From Neisseria gonorrhoeae (GTDB lineage Bacteria > Pseudomonadota > Gammaproteobacteria > Burkholderiales > Neisseriaceae), in NCBI RefSeq assembly GCF_003315235.1, contig NZ_QNRU01000001.1, forward strand, positions 62,001-126,000: a stretch of 64,000 bases of DNA, given 5' to 3'. This document shows positions 37,132 to 46,500 of the stretch, in pieces; positions within the stretch are counted from its first letter, which is position 1, and the number at the start of each line of letters is the position of its first letter. Both the position numbers and the translations under genes were made by a program. The notes under the pieces are model-generated. The model did not search any database, had not been told where the DNA came from, and saw nothing but the letters and a program-made list of their open reading frames with translations.

Positions 37132-37557
37132 ATGATGAAAAAAATGTTCCTTCCTGCCGCATTGCTTCTGTCGGCTGCCGCCCAAACCGTGTGGGCGGAT
37201 ACGGTATTTTCCTGTAAAACGGACAACAACAAATACATAGAAGTTCAAAAAATCAACCGCAATCTTTACGAATATTCGTTCGGCAGTGCGGCAAAAAAAG
37301 AAATTGCCATACGCAACAGCAAAGCTGACCTGTTGGGGCGTTCCGACAGGTGGCAAGGCATGGGCAGCGGACGCCGGGCAACGATGAAATTCCAAAACGG
37401 CGAATTTATGTACACCGTATGGACAGGCTTCGATTCCGTGACTCATACGGAAAGCAGCGGTGTCGTTGTGGAGCGTAGGGGCAAGGAAGTCGCACGGTTA
37501 GGCTGTACGCCGAAAACCGCGCAGGCGAATTTCAACGATGACGATTTTTCCCGGTAA
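37132..37557 (+). CDS. Secreted protein of unknown function
   Basis: A 141-residue protein with a clear signal peptide (cleavage near ADTVFS, about residue 23). Mature residues include two cysteines (FSCKTD and LGCTPK) that could form a disulfide across the domain. AAGGA lies a few bases before the first of two ATGs. It is a conserved-looking periplasmic protein that I do not recognise. It lies directly before hemD. Confidence 0.75.
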   Translation: MMKKMFLPAALLLSAAAQTVWADTVFSCKTDNNKYIEVQKINRNLYEYSFGSAAKKEIAIRNSKADLLGRSDRWQGMGSGRRATMKFQNGEFMYTVWTGFDSVTHTESSGVVVERRGKEVARLGCTPKTAQANFNDDDFSR

Positions 37558-37574
37558 TCGGGGCGGATAAGGCG

Positions 37575-38339
37575 ATGGAAACAGCGAAGCCCGTCATGCT
37601 GATTGTCCGCCCGTCGGGCAGGGCGAAGGACGATGTGGAAGTCTGCCGTCGTGCCGGATGGCAGGCGGAAGTGTTGAGTCCGATTGAAATCGAAACCGAC
37701 GAAGCAAGCCTGAAACGGCTGCCGGAAATGTATGCCCGTGCGGATGCCGTGTTTTGGGTCAGTCCGACCGCCGTTGAAACCGCCGTCCCGTACCTTAACC
37801 TTTCAGACGGCATAAAGGCGCACATTGCCGTAGGGCAAGGCAGCCGCCGTGCCTTGGCGCGTTATGCGGGCGCGGGCGTGTTTGCACCTGAAGACGGCAA
37901 CGACAGCGAGGCGGTTTTGCGCCTGCCGGTTTGGAACAGTCTGCCCGAAGGTGCGCGCGTATTGTCTGTGCGCGGACACGGCGGGCGGGATTTTCTGATG
38001 AATGCCTTGCAGGAGAAAGGTTTTCGGACGGAGGTGGCAGAAGTCTATTTCAGACGGCATAAACCTTTGAACTTTCAAAATTTCCAAACCGAAAATATTG
38101 CCGCCGCCTATATTACGTCCACAGAACTTGTGCAGTCGCTGTTTGCACAGCTTCCGCCGCAATTTTCCCGATTCTTCAAATCCTTGCTATACTTTACCCA
38201 TCATCCGCGCATTGCGGAGGCATTGAAGCGCGAAGGCGTGTGTTCGGTCGAAACCGTCCCTACGCTGGAAGCCGCGCTTTCCTATTCTTCCATTTCCGTT
38301 TCAGACGGCATGGTCTTTCCCGGAACCTCAAACCAATAA
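37575..38339 (+). CDS. hemD: Uroporphyrinogen-III synthase
   Basis: A 254-residue cyclase of haem synthesis (hydroxymethylbilane to uroporphyrinogen III). The sequence is divergent as usual, but PVMLIVRPSG at the start and AAYITSTELVQSL/TVPTLEAAL in the second domain fit the family. It opens the hemD-hemX-hemY operon; hemX begins 11 bases later. Confidence 0.87.
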   Translation: METAKPVMLIVRPSGRAKDDVEVCRRAGWQAEVLSPIEIETDEASLKRLPEMYARADAVFWVSPTAVETAVPYLNLSDGIKAHIAVGQGSRRALARYAGAGVFAPEDGNDSEAVLRLPVWNSLPEGARVLSVRGHGGRDFLMNALQEKGFRTEVAEVYFRRHKPLNFQNFQTENIAAAYITSTELVQSLFAQLPPQFSRFFKSLLYFTHHPRIAEALKREGVCSVETVPTLEAALSYSSISVSDGMVFPGTSNQ

Positions 38340-38350
38340 GGAGCAAAACG

Positions 38351-39685
38351 GTGGGCGAACCTGAAAACAAATCATCCGAACCCGTACGCGAGATACAGGC
38401 ATCAAAAGAAATGCCGTCTGAAACCTCTTCCCCACGCAAAGAAAACGAAACAGAAGTACACATTCCCGCCGCTCCTTTTATCGTCAAACAGTCCGGCAGC
38501 AACGCTTTGGCGGCCTGCGCCTTGGTATTGGCGGCATTGGGTTTGGGTGCAAGTGGTTTTTTGTTTGTCCAAGGACAGAATGTCTTGAAAAACCAAGAGC
38601 TGGCATTCAACCAGAAAATCGACAAAGCCGCCTTGGGCGAGTCGGAAAACGCCGCCCTGCTCAAAGACAACCTCAACCGCCAAAGTGCCATACAGTCCGA
38701 ACTCGACCGTTTGGACAGCGGTGTCAAAGCCAACGGCGAACAAATCCTGATGACGCAAAAAGCCTATCGCGAGCTGACCAAAGGGCGTGCCGATTGGCTG
38801 GTGGACGAAACCGAGACCATACTCAATCTGGCGGCGCAACAGCTGGTGTTGACCGGCAATATCCAAACGGCAGTCGGCGTGTTGGAGCATATCGACAGCC
38901 GCCTGTCCCGTTTCGATCAGGCAGAGCTTCTGCCGATCAAACAGGCGGTCAGCAGCGATTTGGCGGAACTGAAAAACCGTCCCTATGTCGATATTTCCGG
39001 CACGGCATTGCGCCTCGACCGGTTGGAAACCGCCGTATCCGGACTGCCGCTGATTTTGGACGGCGTATTGAAACCGGGCGTACAGGCCCGCAACGAAGCC
39101 GTTTCCGCTTCATGGTGGCAGAACGTATGGGAAAAATCCCTCGGCACATTGAAGGGGCTGGTCGAAATCCGCCGTTTGGAAAACAACGATGCCATGCTGA
39201 TTTCTCCCGAACAGGCATATTTTGTGCGTGAAAACCTGCGTCTGCGCCTGTTGGATGCGCGCACCGCATTGATGCAGCGCAACGGCGAAGTCTATCAGGG
39301 CGATTTGAACAATGCCGAAGCCGCCGTCAGACAGTATTTCGATGCCAAGTCGCCCGCCACGCAGTCGTGGCTGAAAGAACTGGCGGAATTGAAAACACTG
39401 GATGTACGCATGACGGCGGATGACGGCTTGAAGACCAGTTTAAATGCCGTCCGCGCCTATCGCGACGGTACGCGCATGACGGCGGCGGAAAATCAAGAAG
39501 CGGAACAGGCGGCTTCCGAACCGGCAAACGAAAACACAGCTTCCGAACCGGCTGCCGCATCGGATGTGAAGGCCATAGAAGCACCGTCCCTGCCTTCGGA
39601 ACGCAAACCGGAACAGCCTGCAAAAAAACAGCCCGCACCGGAAAAGGCAGGGCGTTCGCCGTCCGCTAAAGGAGAACGCGCATGA
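38351..39685 (+). CDS. hemX: HemX (uroporphyrinogen-III C-methyltransferase-like) membrane protein
   Basis: A 444-residue inner-membrane protein (PF04375) in the haem operon. A single membrane segment lies near residues 50-72, with a coiled-coil periplasmic part to about residue 380. The C-terminal 70 residues are an Ala/Glu/Pro-rich tail with repeated ASEPA motifs. The best start is GTG at 38351, after AAGGA (38338-38342). A DUS at 38411-38422 is translated in frame as MPSE. The real catalytic role is doubtful in this family. Confidence 0.85.
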   Translation: MGEPENKSSEPVREIQASKEMPSETSSPRKENETEVHIPAAPFIVKQSGSNALAACALVLAALGLGASGFLFVQGQNVLKNQELAFNQKIDKAALGESENAALLKDNLNRQSAIQSELDRLDSGVKANGEQILMTQKAYRELTKGRADWLVDETETILNLAAQQLVLTGNIQTAVGVLEHIDSRLSRFDQAELLPIKQAVSSDLAELKNRPYVDISGTALRLDRLETAVSGLPLILDGVLKPGVQARNEAVSASWWQNVWEKSLGTLKGLVEIRRLENNDAMLISPEQAYFVRENLRLRLLDARTALMQRNGEVYQGDLNNAEAAVRQYFDAKSPATQSWLKELAELKTLDVRMTADDGLKTSLNAVRAYRDGTRMTAAENQEAEQAASEPANENTASEPAAASDVKAIEAPSLPSERKPEQPAKKQPAPEKAGRSPSAKGERA

Positions 39686-40899
39686 AAACGGTAGTCTGGA
39701 TTGTCGTCCTGTTTGCCGCCGCCGTCGGACTGGCGCTGGCTTCGGGCATTTACACCGGCGACGTGTATATCGTACTCGGACAGACCATGCTCAGAATCAA
39801 CCTGCACGCTTTTGTGTTAGGTTCGCTGATTGCCGTCGTGGTGTGGTATTTCCTGTTTAAATTCATCATCGGCGTACTTAATATCCCCGAAAAGATGCAG
39901 CGTTCCGGTTCGGCGCGGAAAGGCCGCAAGGCCGCGCTTGCCTTGAATAAGGCAGGTTTGGCGTATTTCGAAGGGCGTTTTGAAAAGGCGGAACTCGAAG
40001 CCTCTCGAGTGTTGGGCAACAAAGAGGCCGGAGACAACCGGACTTTGGCATTGATGCTGGGCGCGCACGCGGCAGGACAGATGGAAAATATCGAGCTGCG
40101 CGACCGTTATCTTGCGGAAATCGCCAAACTGCCGGAAAAACAGCAGCTTTCCCGCTATCTTCTGCTGGCGGAATCGGCGTTAAACCGGCGCGATTACGAA
40201 GCGGCGGAAGCCAATCTTCATGCGGCGGCGAAGATGAATGCCAACCTTACGCGCCTCGTGCGTCTGCAACTTCGTTACGCCTTCGATCGGGGCGATGCGT
40301 TGCAGGTTCTGGCAAAAACCGAAAAACTTTCCAAGGCGGGCGCGTTGGGCAAATCGGAAATGGAACGGTATCAAAATTGGGCATACCGCCGCCAGATGGC
40401 GGATGCTGCCGATGCCGCCGCTTTGAAAACCTGCCTGAAGCGGATTCCCGACAGCCTCAAAAACGGGGAATTGAGCGTATCGGTTGCGGAAAAGTACGAA
40501 CGTTTGGGACTGTATGCCGATGCGGTCAAATGGGTCAAACAGCATTATCCGCACAACCGCCGCCCCGAGCTTTTGGAAGCCTTTGTCGAAAGCGTGCGCT
40601 TTTTGGGCGAGCGCGAACAGCAGAAAGCCATCGATTTTGCCGATTCTTGGCTGAAAGAACAGCCCGATAACGCGCTTCTGCTGATGTATCTCGGCCGGCT
40701 CGCCTACGGCCGCAAACTTTGGGGTAAGGCAAAAGGCTACCTTGAAGCGAGTATTGCACTGAAGCCGAGTATTCCGGCGCGTTTGGTGTTGGCAAAGGTT
40801 TTTGACGAAACCGCACAGTCGCAAAAAGCCGAAGCACAGCGCAACTTGGTTTTGGCAAGCGTTGCCGGGGAAAACCGCCCTTCCGCCGAAACCCGTTGA
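39682..40899 (+). CDS. hemY: HemY tetratricopeptide protein
   Basis: A 405-residue inner-membrane protein with two membrane segments at the N-terminus (about residues 3-20 and 38-60), then TPR-like helices. It overlaps hemX by 4 bases (ATGA), as in enterobacteria. It is presumed to organise haem enzymes; the exact role is unknown. Confidence 0.88.
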   Translation: MKTVVWIVVLFAAAVGLALASGIYTGDVYIVLGQTMLRINLHAFVLGSLIAVVVWYFLFKFIIGVLNIPEKMQRSGSARKGRKAALALNKAGLAYFEGRFEKAELEASRVLGNKEAGDNRTLALMLGAHAAGQMENIELRDRYLAEIAKLPEKQQLSRYLLLAESALNRRDYEAAEANLHAAAKMNANLTRLVRLQLRYAFDRGDALQVLAKTEKLSKAGALGKSEMERYQNWAYRRQMADAADAAALKTCLKRIPDSLKNGELSVSVAEKYERLGLYADAVKWVKQHYPHNRRPELLEAFVESVRFLGEREQQKAIDFADSWLKEQPDNALLLMYLGRLAYGRKLWGKAKGYLEASIALKPSIPARLVLAKVFDETAQSQKAEAQRNLVLASVAGENRPSAETR

Positions 40900-40903
40900 A
40901 ACC

Positions 40904-40934
40904 TTCAGACGGCATCGTTGAAATGCCGTCTGAA
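40904..40934. repeat. Inward DUS palindrome between hemY and hemE
   Basis: TTCAGACGGCAT (40904-40915) and ATGCCGTCTGAA (40923-40934) with a 7-base loop. There is no T-run, so terminator function is weak. Confidence 0.6.
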
Positions 40935-40973
40935 AACCATTTCACTTGACAAACAGACTGACAGAAAACCCGT

Positions 40974-42038
40974 ATGACTCTTTTAAAAAACGATACCTTC
41001 CTCCGCGCCCTGCTCAAACAGCCCGTCGAATACACACCGATTTGGATGATGCGCCAGGCGGGGCGTTATCTGCCCGAATACAAAGCCACACGCGCGAAAG
41101 CGGGCAGCTTCCTCGATTTGTGCAAAAACACCGGATTGGCGACCGAAGTCACCATCCAGCCTTTGGAACGCTTCGATTTGGACGCGGCGATTTTGTTTTC
41201 CGACATCTTGACCGTTCCCGATGCAATGGGCTTGGGGCTGTATTTTGCCGAAGGCGAAGGCCCGAAATTCGCACACGCCTTGCAACACGAATCCGACATC
41301 GCCAAGCTGCACGTTCCCGACATGGAAAAACTGCAATACGTTTTCGACGCGGTAACTTCCATCCGTAAAGCATTGGACGGCCGCGTACCGCTTATCGGCT
41401 TCTCCGGCAGCCCGTTCACGCTCGCCTGTTATATGGTCGAAGGCGGCGGCAGCAAAGAATTCCGCACCATCAAAACCATGATGTACTCGCGCCCCGATTT
41501 GCTGTACAAAATCCTCGATACCAACGCCCAAGCCGTTACCGCCTACCTCAACGCCCAAATCGACGCGGGCGCGCAGGCGGTGCAGATTTTCGACACTTGG
41601 GGCGGCGTGTTGAGCGACGCGGCGTTTAAAGAGTTCAGCCTCAAATACATCCGCCAAATCGTTGCCGGACTCAAACGTGAAAGCGAAGGTCGCCGCGTGC
41701 CTGTTATCGTGTTTGCCAAAGGCGGCGGGCTGTGGCTGGAAAGCATGGTCCAAATCGGCGCAGACGCATTGGGCTTGGACTGGACGTGCAACATCGGCGA
41801 AGCACGCCGCCGCGTCGGCAACCAAGTCGCCCTGCAAGGCAACTTCGACCCGTCCGCCCTCTTCGGTACGCCCGAATCCATCCGCACCGAGGTCGCACGT
41901 ATCCTGACCGGCTACGGACACGGCAGCGGCCATGTCTTCAACCTCGGACACGGCATCAACCAACACGCCGACCCCGAACACGCCAAAATCTTAGTCGACA
42001 CCGTACACGAGCTGTCGCGGCAGTATCACGGCGGGTAA
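40974..42038 (+). CDS. hemE: Uroporphyrinogen decarboxylase
   Basis: A 354-residue TIM-barrel enzyme that makes coproporphyrinogen III. Substrate-binding residues lie in [15 protein letters not shown]; the catalytic region QIFDTWGG and [14 protein letters not shown] follow. It ends at a DUS pair shared with the convergent RM operon. Confidence 0.96.
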   Translation: MTLLKNDTFLRALLKQPVEYTPIWMMRQAGRYLPEYKATRAKAGSFLDLCKNTGLATEVTIQPLERFDLDAAILFSDILTVPDAMGLGLYFAEGEGPKFAHALQHESDIAKLHVPDMEKLQYVFDAVTSIRKALDGRVPLIGFSGSPFTLACYMVEGGGSKEFRTIKTMMYSRPDLLYKILDTNAQAVTAYLNAQIDAGAQAVQIFDTWGGVLSDAAFKEFSLKYIRQIVAGLKRESEGRRVPVIVFAKGGGLWLESMVQIGADALGLDWTCNIGEARRRVGNQVALQGNFDPSALFGTPESIRTEVARILTGYGHGSGHVFNLGHGINQHADPEHAKILVDTVHELSRQYHGG

Positions 42039-42059
42039 GCCGGCAGGAAACCGCCCGAT

Positions 42060-42095
42060 ATGCCGTCTGAAGAATCGGAAGTTTTCAGACGGCAT
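42060..42095. terminator. Bidirectional DUS-pair terminator
   Basis: Exact DUS 42060-42071 and inverted copy 42084-42095, between the convergent hemE and N-protein genes. Confidence 0.75.
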
Positions 42096-42100
42096 ATGCT

Positions 42101-43990
42101 TCATTTTGCACTTTGGTACACCAAGCCATTGTGTGGTAGCTTGATATTGGGTAACCAAAAATCTTTTCCCTGCCAACCTTTGTCTTTATTTCCTACTACT
42201 TGATAAAGCGTAAGGAATAAATCATTGGGATATTTTTCTCCTAATTTACGGTCGTCTTCCGAAAGCATTGTGCCGGTTGCTCGAGAAAGTTTACGTCCGG
42301 TTTTGATCAAAACATAGGTTTTAAAACTTGGACGTTGTGCTTTTAATGCTTCTACACCAGCAATAAATTTTTCCTTATTCCAGTCATCTGGAACATAACG
42401 ACCCAATTTATCTAGAACCAAGAATAAATCTTCTATATCTATTTGATATAAATCAGATTGAATTTCATCTTTCAAAATAGAAGGCAAAATTTTGTTAATC
42501 TCCGATAAATTATCTTCGTTTGGGTGGAGTGGAAAATAATTCACACCACCCACAATTTGATTGATACTATCGAATTTCAATACATTTTTTCGAGTTGGAT
42601 TGATATTTTTCGGATAAATAACCTGAATATTGCCGCCTGAATTTTTTGCCTGCCCAATAATCAGATTATTTGCTTGATTGAGTTGTACAAAGAAGTAATA
42701 GACATCAAACGGAATATAAAGCCGTAATAATGATTTATCGCGGTCATATCCAAAAATACGCGAATGTTGCCAGAAAGTATCTGCATTCGGTTTTTTGGCA
42801 GTGCGACTATAATAAACCGTTTGTAGTTTCGGAATAGTCAAGCCACGACCAATCACATTACCACCAATAATGATGTTGAAACCTTTTTCTAAGTCAAAAT
42901 CTGTTTCTGTCTGCGAGTTAACGACAAGAGTAGAGATTTGTTTATTCTCTAAAAGTGCTGTCAATTTTTCGTATATTTCATCAAAGTGATGAATATCGGG
43001 CTTGGTCTTTTGCAAATCCAAATAACTTTCTTTAAAGCTACCTGCAAGGTCTTCCCCATTATTGACTGCTTGCACTAAGTCATTTAAAAAGGCTTGGATC
43101 TTCTTTGAAAAGGCTTGATGATCTTGAATTTTATAGCTTGGATGTAGTGCAAAATTACAGTTAGCCTTATCACATAGCGCGAATTCTGCACAGGTTATTA
43201 GAAAACTAAGCAATGCCTGTTTTGCTCCTTCGGCAATTTCACCACTTTCGTCTTTCATATCATCCAATTCGCTATCAATAAAACGAACTATATAGCTTGG
43301 TGGATCAGAAAAGACAAAGTTGCCGCCGATGTATTTTTCGCCTGCTTCAAAGAAGTGGATAAATTCAGGTTGCCAATCAGATTCTTCATGTTGTAATAAA
43401 AGCGATTGAGGCGTGGCAGTCAACTGGATAAACAGGCTTTGACAACAGGAATTTTTGATGTCGTTTAGCAGTTTATTGATAGTACTGGCATCTTTAGCCG
43501 GCTTATCAGAATTAGTATTTAGGCTGGCAGCATCGGCTTCATCGTCCACAATAACCAAAGGATAGCCTTTCAGGCTACTTTGACTGGCAAACAAATTACG
43601 CCAACGTTTCAATACACGGGCATTCTTTTTAATCACGACCAAGATGGGGTTCTCTGCCTTCATTACTTCCATAAAACTTCGGTCGTCAGCTTCAGACAAT
43701 ACGATAAAGTTTTTCAGATTGGCTTTGGCTCGTTTGACTGTTTGATCCTGTAAATCTACGCTGTCAGTAGTAAGATACAAAAAAACTTTGTGGTCGCCAT
43801 CATCAGCCAGCGCACTTAATACACCCAAAACCTGTGCCGTTTTGCCACTTTGAACATTGCCCAGCAATAAAACATTTTGGGCGATTTTCGGCTCGGTTTG
43901 TGACAATTTTTCCATAAAACCATCAACGGTATTTTTAACAGAATCAGCTAATTCGGGAGGGGTCAATTGGTTCAAGTAGGTTCGCAACAT
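42101..43990 (-). CDS. NgoAVII/CglI-type N-protein: Z1-domain ATPase of the restriction complex
   Basis: A 629-residue protein with a P-loop GNVQSGKT (residues 44-51), a DDEAD box (149-153) and a Z1-domain signature (GGNVIGRGLTIPKLQTVYY). In CglI and NgoAVII this helicase-like ATPase forms a complex with the PLD nuclease and translocates on DNA, so cleavage needs ATP. It starts right at the stop of the R gene (TAAATG) and ends the operon. The island is more AT-rich than the flanking genes. Confidence 0.85.
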   Translation of the reverse strand: MLRTYLNQLTPPELADSVKNTVDGFMEKLSQTEPKIAQNVLLLGNVQSGKTAQVLGVLSALADDGDHKVFLYLTTDSVDLQDQTVKRAKANLKNFIVLSEADDRSFMEVMKAENPILVVIKKNARVLKRWRNLFASQSSLKGYPLVIVDDEADAASLNTNSDKPAKDASTINKLLNDIKNSCCQSLFIQLTATPQSLLLQHEESDWQPEFIHFFEAGEKYIGGNFVFSDPPSYIVRFIDSELDDMKDESGEIAEGAKQALLSFLITCAEFALCDKANCNFALHPSYKIQDHQAFSKKIQAFLNDLVQAVNNGEDLAGSFKESYLDLQKTKPDIHHFDEIYEKLTALLENKQISTLVVNSQTETDFDLEKGFNIIIGGNVIGRGLTIPKLQTVYYSRTAKKPNADTFWQHSRIFGYDRDKSLLRLYIPFDVYYFFVQLNQANNLIIGQAKNSGGNIQVIYPKNINPTRKNVLKFDSINQIVGGVNYFPLHPNEDNLSEINKILPSILKDEIQSDLYQIDIEDLFLVLDKLGRYVPDDWNKEKFIAGVEALKAQRPSFKTYVLIKTGRKLSRATGTMLSEDDRKLGEKYPNDLFLTLYQVVGNKDKGWQGKDFWLPNIKLPHNGLVYQSAK

Positions 43991-45028
43991 TTAGTTTTTC
44001 CCCTTAAATGAGAGCAGCCAAACATCAGGATTATCGGTTGAACGTAACTCAAAATGATCGTTACCGTATTCGCGTAGGGTTTCATGCGTAATCTTCTCGT
44101 TATTTTGCAGGCAGCCATGACTTTCCAAACGACCTTTAATCCATTTACCAAGTGTCTTTAAATCATTTTCTGAGCGGAAGTTTTTGGAGTAATCCCCCGA
44201 TGTCTTGCATTGAAATTGCCAACCATCATCGGTAATAACTGTAAAAGACTTCAGAACCGGATACCCTTCTTGTGAAGTGATGTCTTTGGATACAATCAAC
44301 TCTACTTCATACCAAGGTCGTGGTTTGACAAACCCTCGTTTATCTCGTCGACCTTCTCCAAAAAATACATTCAAATTACTTTTTTCTTCGGTTTTAGCTG
44401 GAATTGAGAAATGATATTCTGACGTTTGGGCAAATAATTGCCGAATCTGTTCTGGTGCAATTTTCTGAACACCCAAACAATTTTCTAAATGGCTATTATG
44501 TTCAATAAATTTACTTGGTCTTTCAACTTCTTGGATATTTTTGCCTAGCTTATGAATAGTACTTTGAATATCTGCCTGCAAAATCTGTGCAGGCTTACCG
44601 TTCAAATGCAACATAGTTTCATAAGTACGTTCCGTGCTATCCCAAAAACACGTTAAGTTAGCAGAACCAATTAATCCATTGATTTTTTGATAATTTTTAA
44701 AGGAATACATTTTGCCGTGAAATTTCACAAAGGGGGAAACATAGACGGCTCCTCTTTTCTCATGTCGCAAAAAATCATTTAGTTTACATAAGCTGTCATA
44801 TTGTAAATGGCTAAAACCTTCCAAATAATGCATTCCGACCAATAAATCTATTTTTTGAATATGATCGTTTAGCTCCAAAATTTTATGTAACTCAACCACT
44901 GCGTCATTAGATACATAACCTGTCGCCATCAACACTTCATCCGCTGATTTAAATAAATCCATCCAAACCGCATTAAGAGATTTTTCAGTGATTTTGGCAT
45001 TGGCGATATTGGAAAAAACTGTATTCAT
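43991..45028 (-). CDS. NgoAVII/CglI-type R-protein: PLD-fold restriction endonuclease
   Basis: A 345-residue endonuclease. The N-terminal half has a single phospholipase-D motif: His104-Gly-Lys106 (KFHGKMYSF) and GSANLT (121-126); these enzymes dimerise to make one active site. The C-terminal half (about 180-345) is in the position of the B3-like DNA-binding domain that reads GCCGC in R.NgoAVII. It overlaps the M gene by 4 bases (ATGA at 45025-45028). Confidence 0.87.
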   Translation of the reverse strand: MNTVFSNIANAKITEKSLNAVWMDLFKSADEVLMATGYVSNDAVVELHKILELNDHIQKIDLLVGMHYLEGFSHLQYDSLCKLNDFLRHEKRGAVYVSPFVKFHGKMYSFKNYQKINGLIGSANLTCFWDSTERTYETMLHLNGKPAQILQADIQSTIHKLGKNIQEVERPSKFIEHNSHLENCLGVQKIAPEQIRQLFAQTSEYHFSIPAKTEEKSNLNVFFGEGRRDKRGFVKPRPWYEVELIVSKDITSQEGYPVLKSFTVITDDGWQFQCKTSGDYSKNFRSENDLKTLGKWIKGRLESHGCLQNNEKITHETLREYGNDHFELRSTDNPDVWLLSFKGKN

Positions 45029-46149
45029 TGTTTTCCCCCTCGAATTTTGCTTAGTCGGTCATGGAATAAAATTTCTTTTTCTTCGACTAATTTCTCATGC
45101 AAATCTACTTTCTCATAGTTGTCTGAAAAAATCGGTAAAATGCTTTTTGCCAGTTCAACCACGCCCTGAGGAGGAACAGCATTACCAATCTGGCGACGTA
45201 CTTCAGTTGTTGATCCGACAAACTCAAAATCATCAGGAAAACTTTGAAGCCTTGCTCGTTCTCTATTAGTAAAAGCACGCGGTTCAGGGAAGTGATAGCC
45301 CCAAGTACCACCGCCACCTGCTGCAATAATTGTTTTTGATGGCTCGTTCCGATGCATACGACGATAAACGTGGCTAATCATACCTTTCACATATAAAGGA
45401 TGATCTTTAGGAATATCGGTAAAATTTCCACCTTCAGGAATTAATTCCAACATACGGCGTGTTTTATCGCTGATTTTCAGTAATTCATTATTACTGGCAT
45501 TTTGTGGAATATTGGATATGGCCTGACCTGCTGTTACATATGGTTTTAAGCCGTTTTCGCCAGTTTCATTGTGCGTCGGTTCCGGATGGCGAAAATCAAA
45601 TCCTGTATCCAAACGTACTCCGACAATCAGCACACGTTCACGAAATTGAGGTACGCCAAATTCTGCAAAGTTATACAGCTTCGCCTGAACGTAATAACCG
45701 CAATTTTCAAAGTCGGTAATAATTTGCTGGATGGCTTTTTTCTTGTTGGCAGTCAATAAACCTTTCACATTCTCAGCAACAAAAACTTTCGGTTTTTTTG
45801 CATTTACAAAACGTAAAAAGCTTTTATAAAGATTGCCGCGCTCACCCTCTAAGCCCGGCTGTTTCCAAATCATGGAAAAATCTTGACAAGGGAATCCGCC
45901 TAAAATGATGTCGCAATCGGGAATAGTTGGATCATTCGGATTAATTTGTTCAATATCACCTTCTACGATGACATCGCCGATATTTTTACGGAAACTTTCG
46001 CAAGCCCAATGGGAGAAATCGTTCGCCCAAACAGTTTCACAACCAGCTTGATGAAAGCCCAAATCCAAACCGCCACATCCTGAAAATAGAGATAGGATTT
46101 TTGGTTTGTTACTAGAAGAATTAAGATTTGAGATTTGTTTAGATAGCAT
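45025..46149 (-). CDS. DNA cytosine-C5 methyltransferase of the NgoAVII-type system
   Basis: A 374-residue C5 methyltransferase. Motif I is [16 protein letters not shown] (residues 21-36), motif IV has the catalytic Cys88 in GGFPCQDFS, motif VI is ENV (126-128) and motif X is [11 protein letters not shown]. The target domain lies between VIII and IX. The start codon follows AGGAG with a long spacer, and an in-frame TGA lies just upstream, so the ATG at 46149 is the only start in this frame. The recognition site is expected to be GCSGC/GCCGC by analogy. Confidence 0.9.
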   Translation of the reverse strand: MLSKQISNLNSSSNKPKILSLFSGCGGLDLGFHQAGCETVWANDFSHWACESFRKNIGDVIVEGDIEQINPNDPTIPDCDIILGGFPCQDFSMIWKQPGLEGERGNLYKSFLRFVNAKKPKVFVAENVKGLLTANKKKAIQQIITDFENCGYYVQAKLYNFAEFGVPQFRERVLIVGVRLDTGFDFRHPEPTHNETGENGLKPYVTAGQAISNIPQNASNNELLKISDKTRRMLELIPEGGNFTDIPKDHPLYVKGMISHVYRRMHRNEPSKTIIAAGGGGTWGYHFPEPRAFTNRERARLQSFPDDFEFVGSTTEVRRQIGNAVPPQGVVELAKSILPIFSDNYEKVDLHEKLVEEKEILFHDRLSKIRGGKQ

Positions 46150-46220
46150 AGGATTTCACTCCTATGCATAAATTTGATAAAAATCCTTGTATGGATTTTA
46201 AAGGTGAACTATGCTCTGAA

Positions 46221-46290
46221 CGCAACGCAACGCAACGCAACGCAACGCAACGCAACGCAACGCAACGCAACGCAACGCAACGCAACGCAA
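46221..46290. repeat. Pentanucleotide simple repeat (CGCAA)14
   Basis: Fourteen perfect copies of CGCAA (TTGCG on the operon strand), 71 bases upstream of the methyltransferase start. The pentamer size shifts reading frame with each copy gained or lost, the classic phase-variation layout in Neisseria. Confidence 0.95.
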
Positions 46291-46297
46291 TTCTACC

Positions 46298-46303
46298 ATT
46301 ATA
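46298..46303 (-). promoter_or_regulatory. Possible -10 box of the RM operon
   Basis: TATAAT on the minus strand, seven bases upstream of the repeat. Transcription would begin at or in the repeat. I see no good -35 at 16-18 bases. Confidence 0.4.
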
Positions 46304-46500
46304 TTTAATGGGAAAGTCATTGTTTGGGATTCCTGTTTTGTATTTTCCGTCATTATGCCGCAAAATAACAGAAAGCCACCCTTGTTTGTATCGTGATATG
46401 GTCTTGTAATCAAAATTAACAAACTAATAATAAAAAATTTTTTAGAAAAGAAGTTTCAGACGATTTTTTTACACTTCAAAAATCCCATAGGGAAAACATC

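Larger units (their letters stand above)
46139..46363 (-). other. Leader reading frame through the pentamer repeat
   Basis: A TTG-started frame runs through the repeat as a tandem ALRCV pattern and stops at 46139-46141, 11 bases past the first base of the methyltransferase ATG. With 14 repeats this frame overlaps the M start, so translational coupling is possible; other repeat numbers move the stop. It has no strong ribosome site. Confidence 0.4.

Noticed and set aside
40983-41981. A 332-codon minus-strand frame opposite hemE
   Set aside because: It mirrors hemE, which has the complete decarboxylase motifs; the antisense frame shows none and has no promoter.
46221-46290. A tandem array that could be taken for a CRISPR
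   Set aside because: The units are 5 bp and head to tail with no spacers, so it is a simple sequence repeat.
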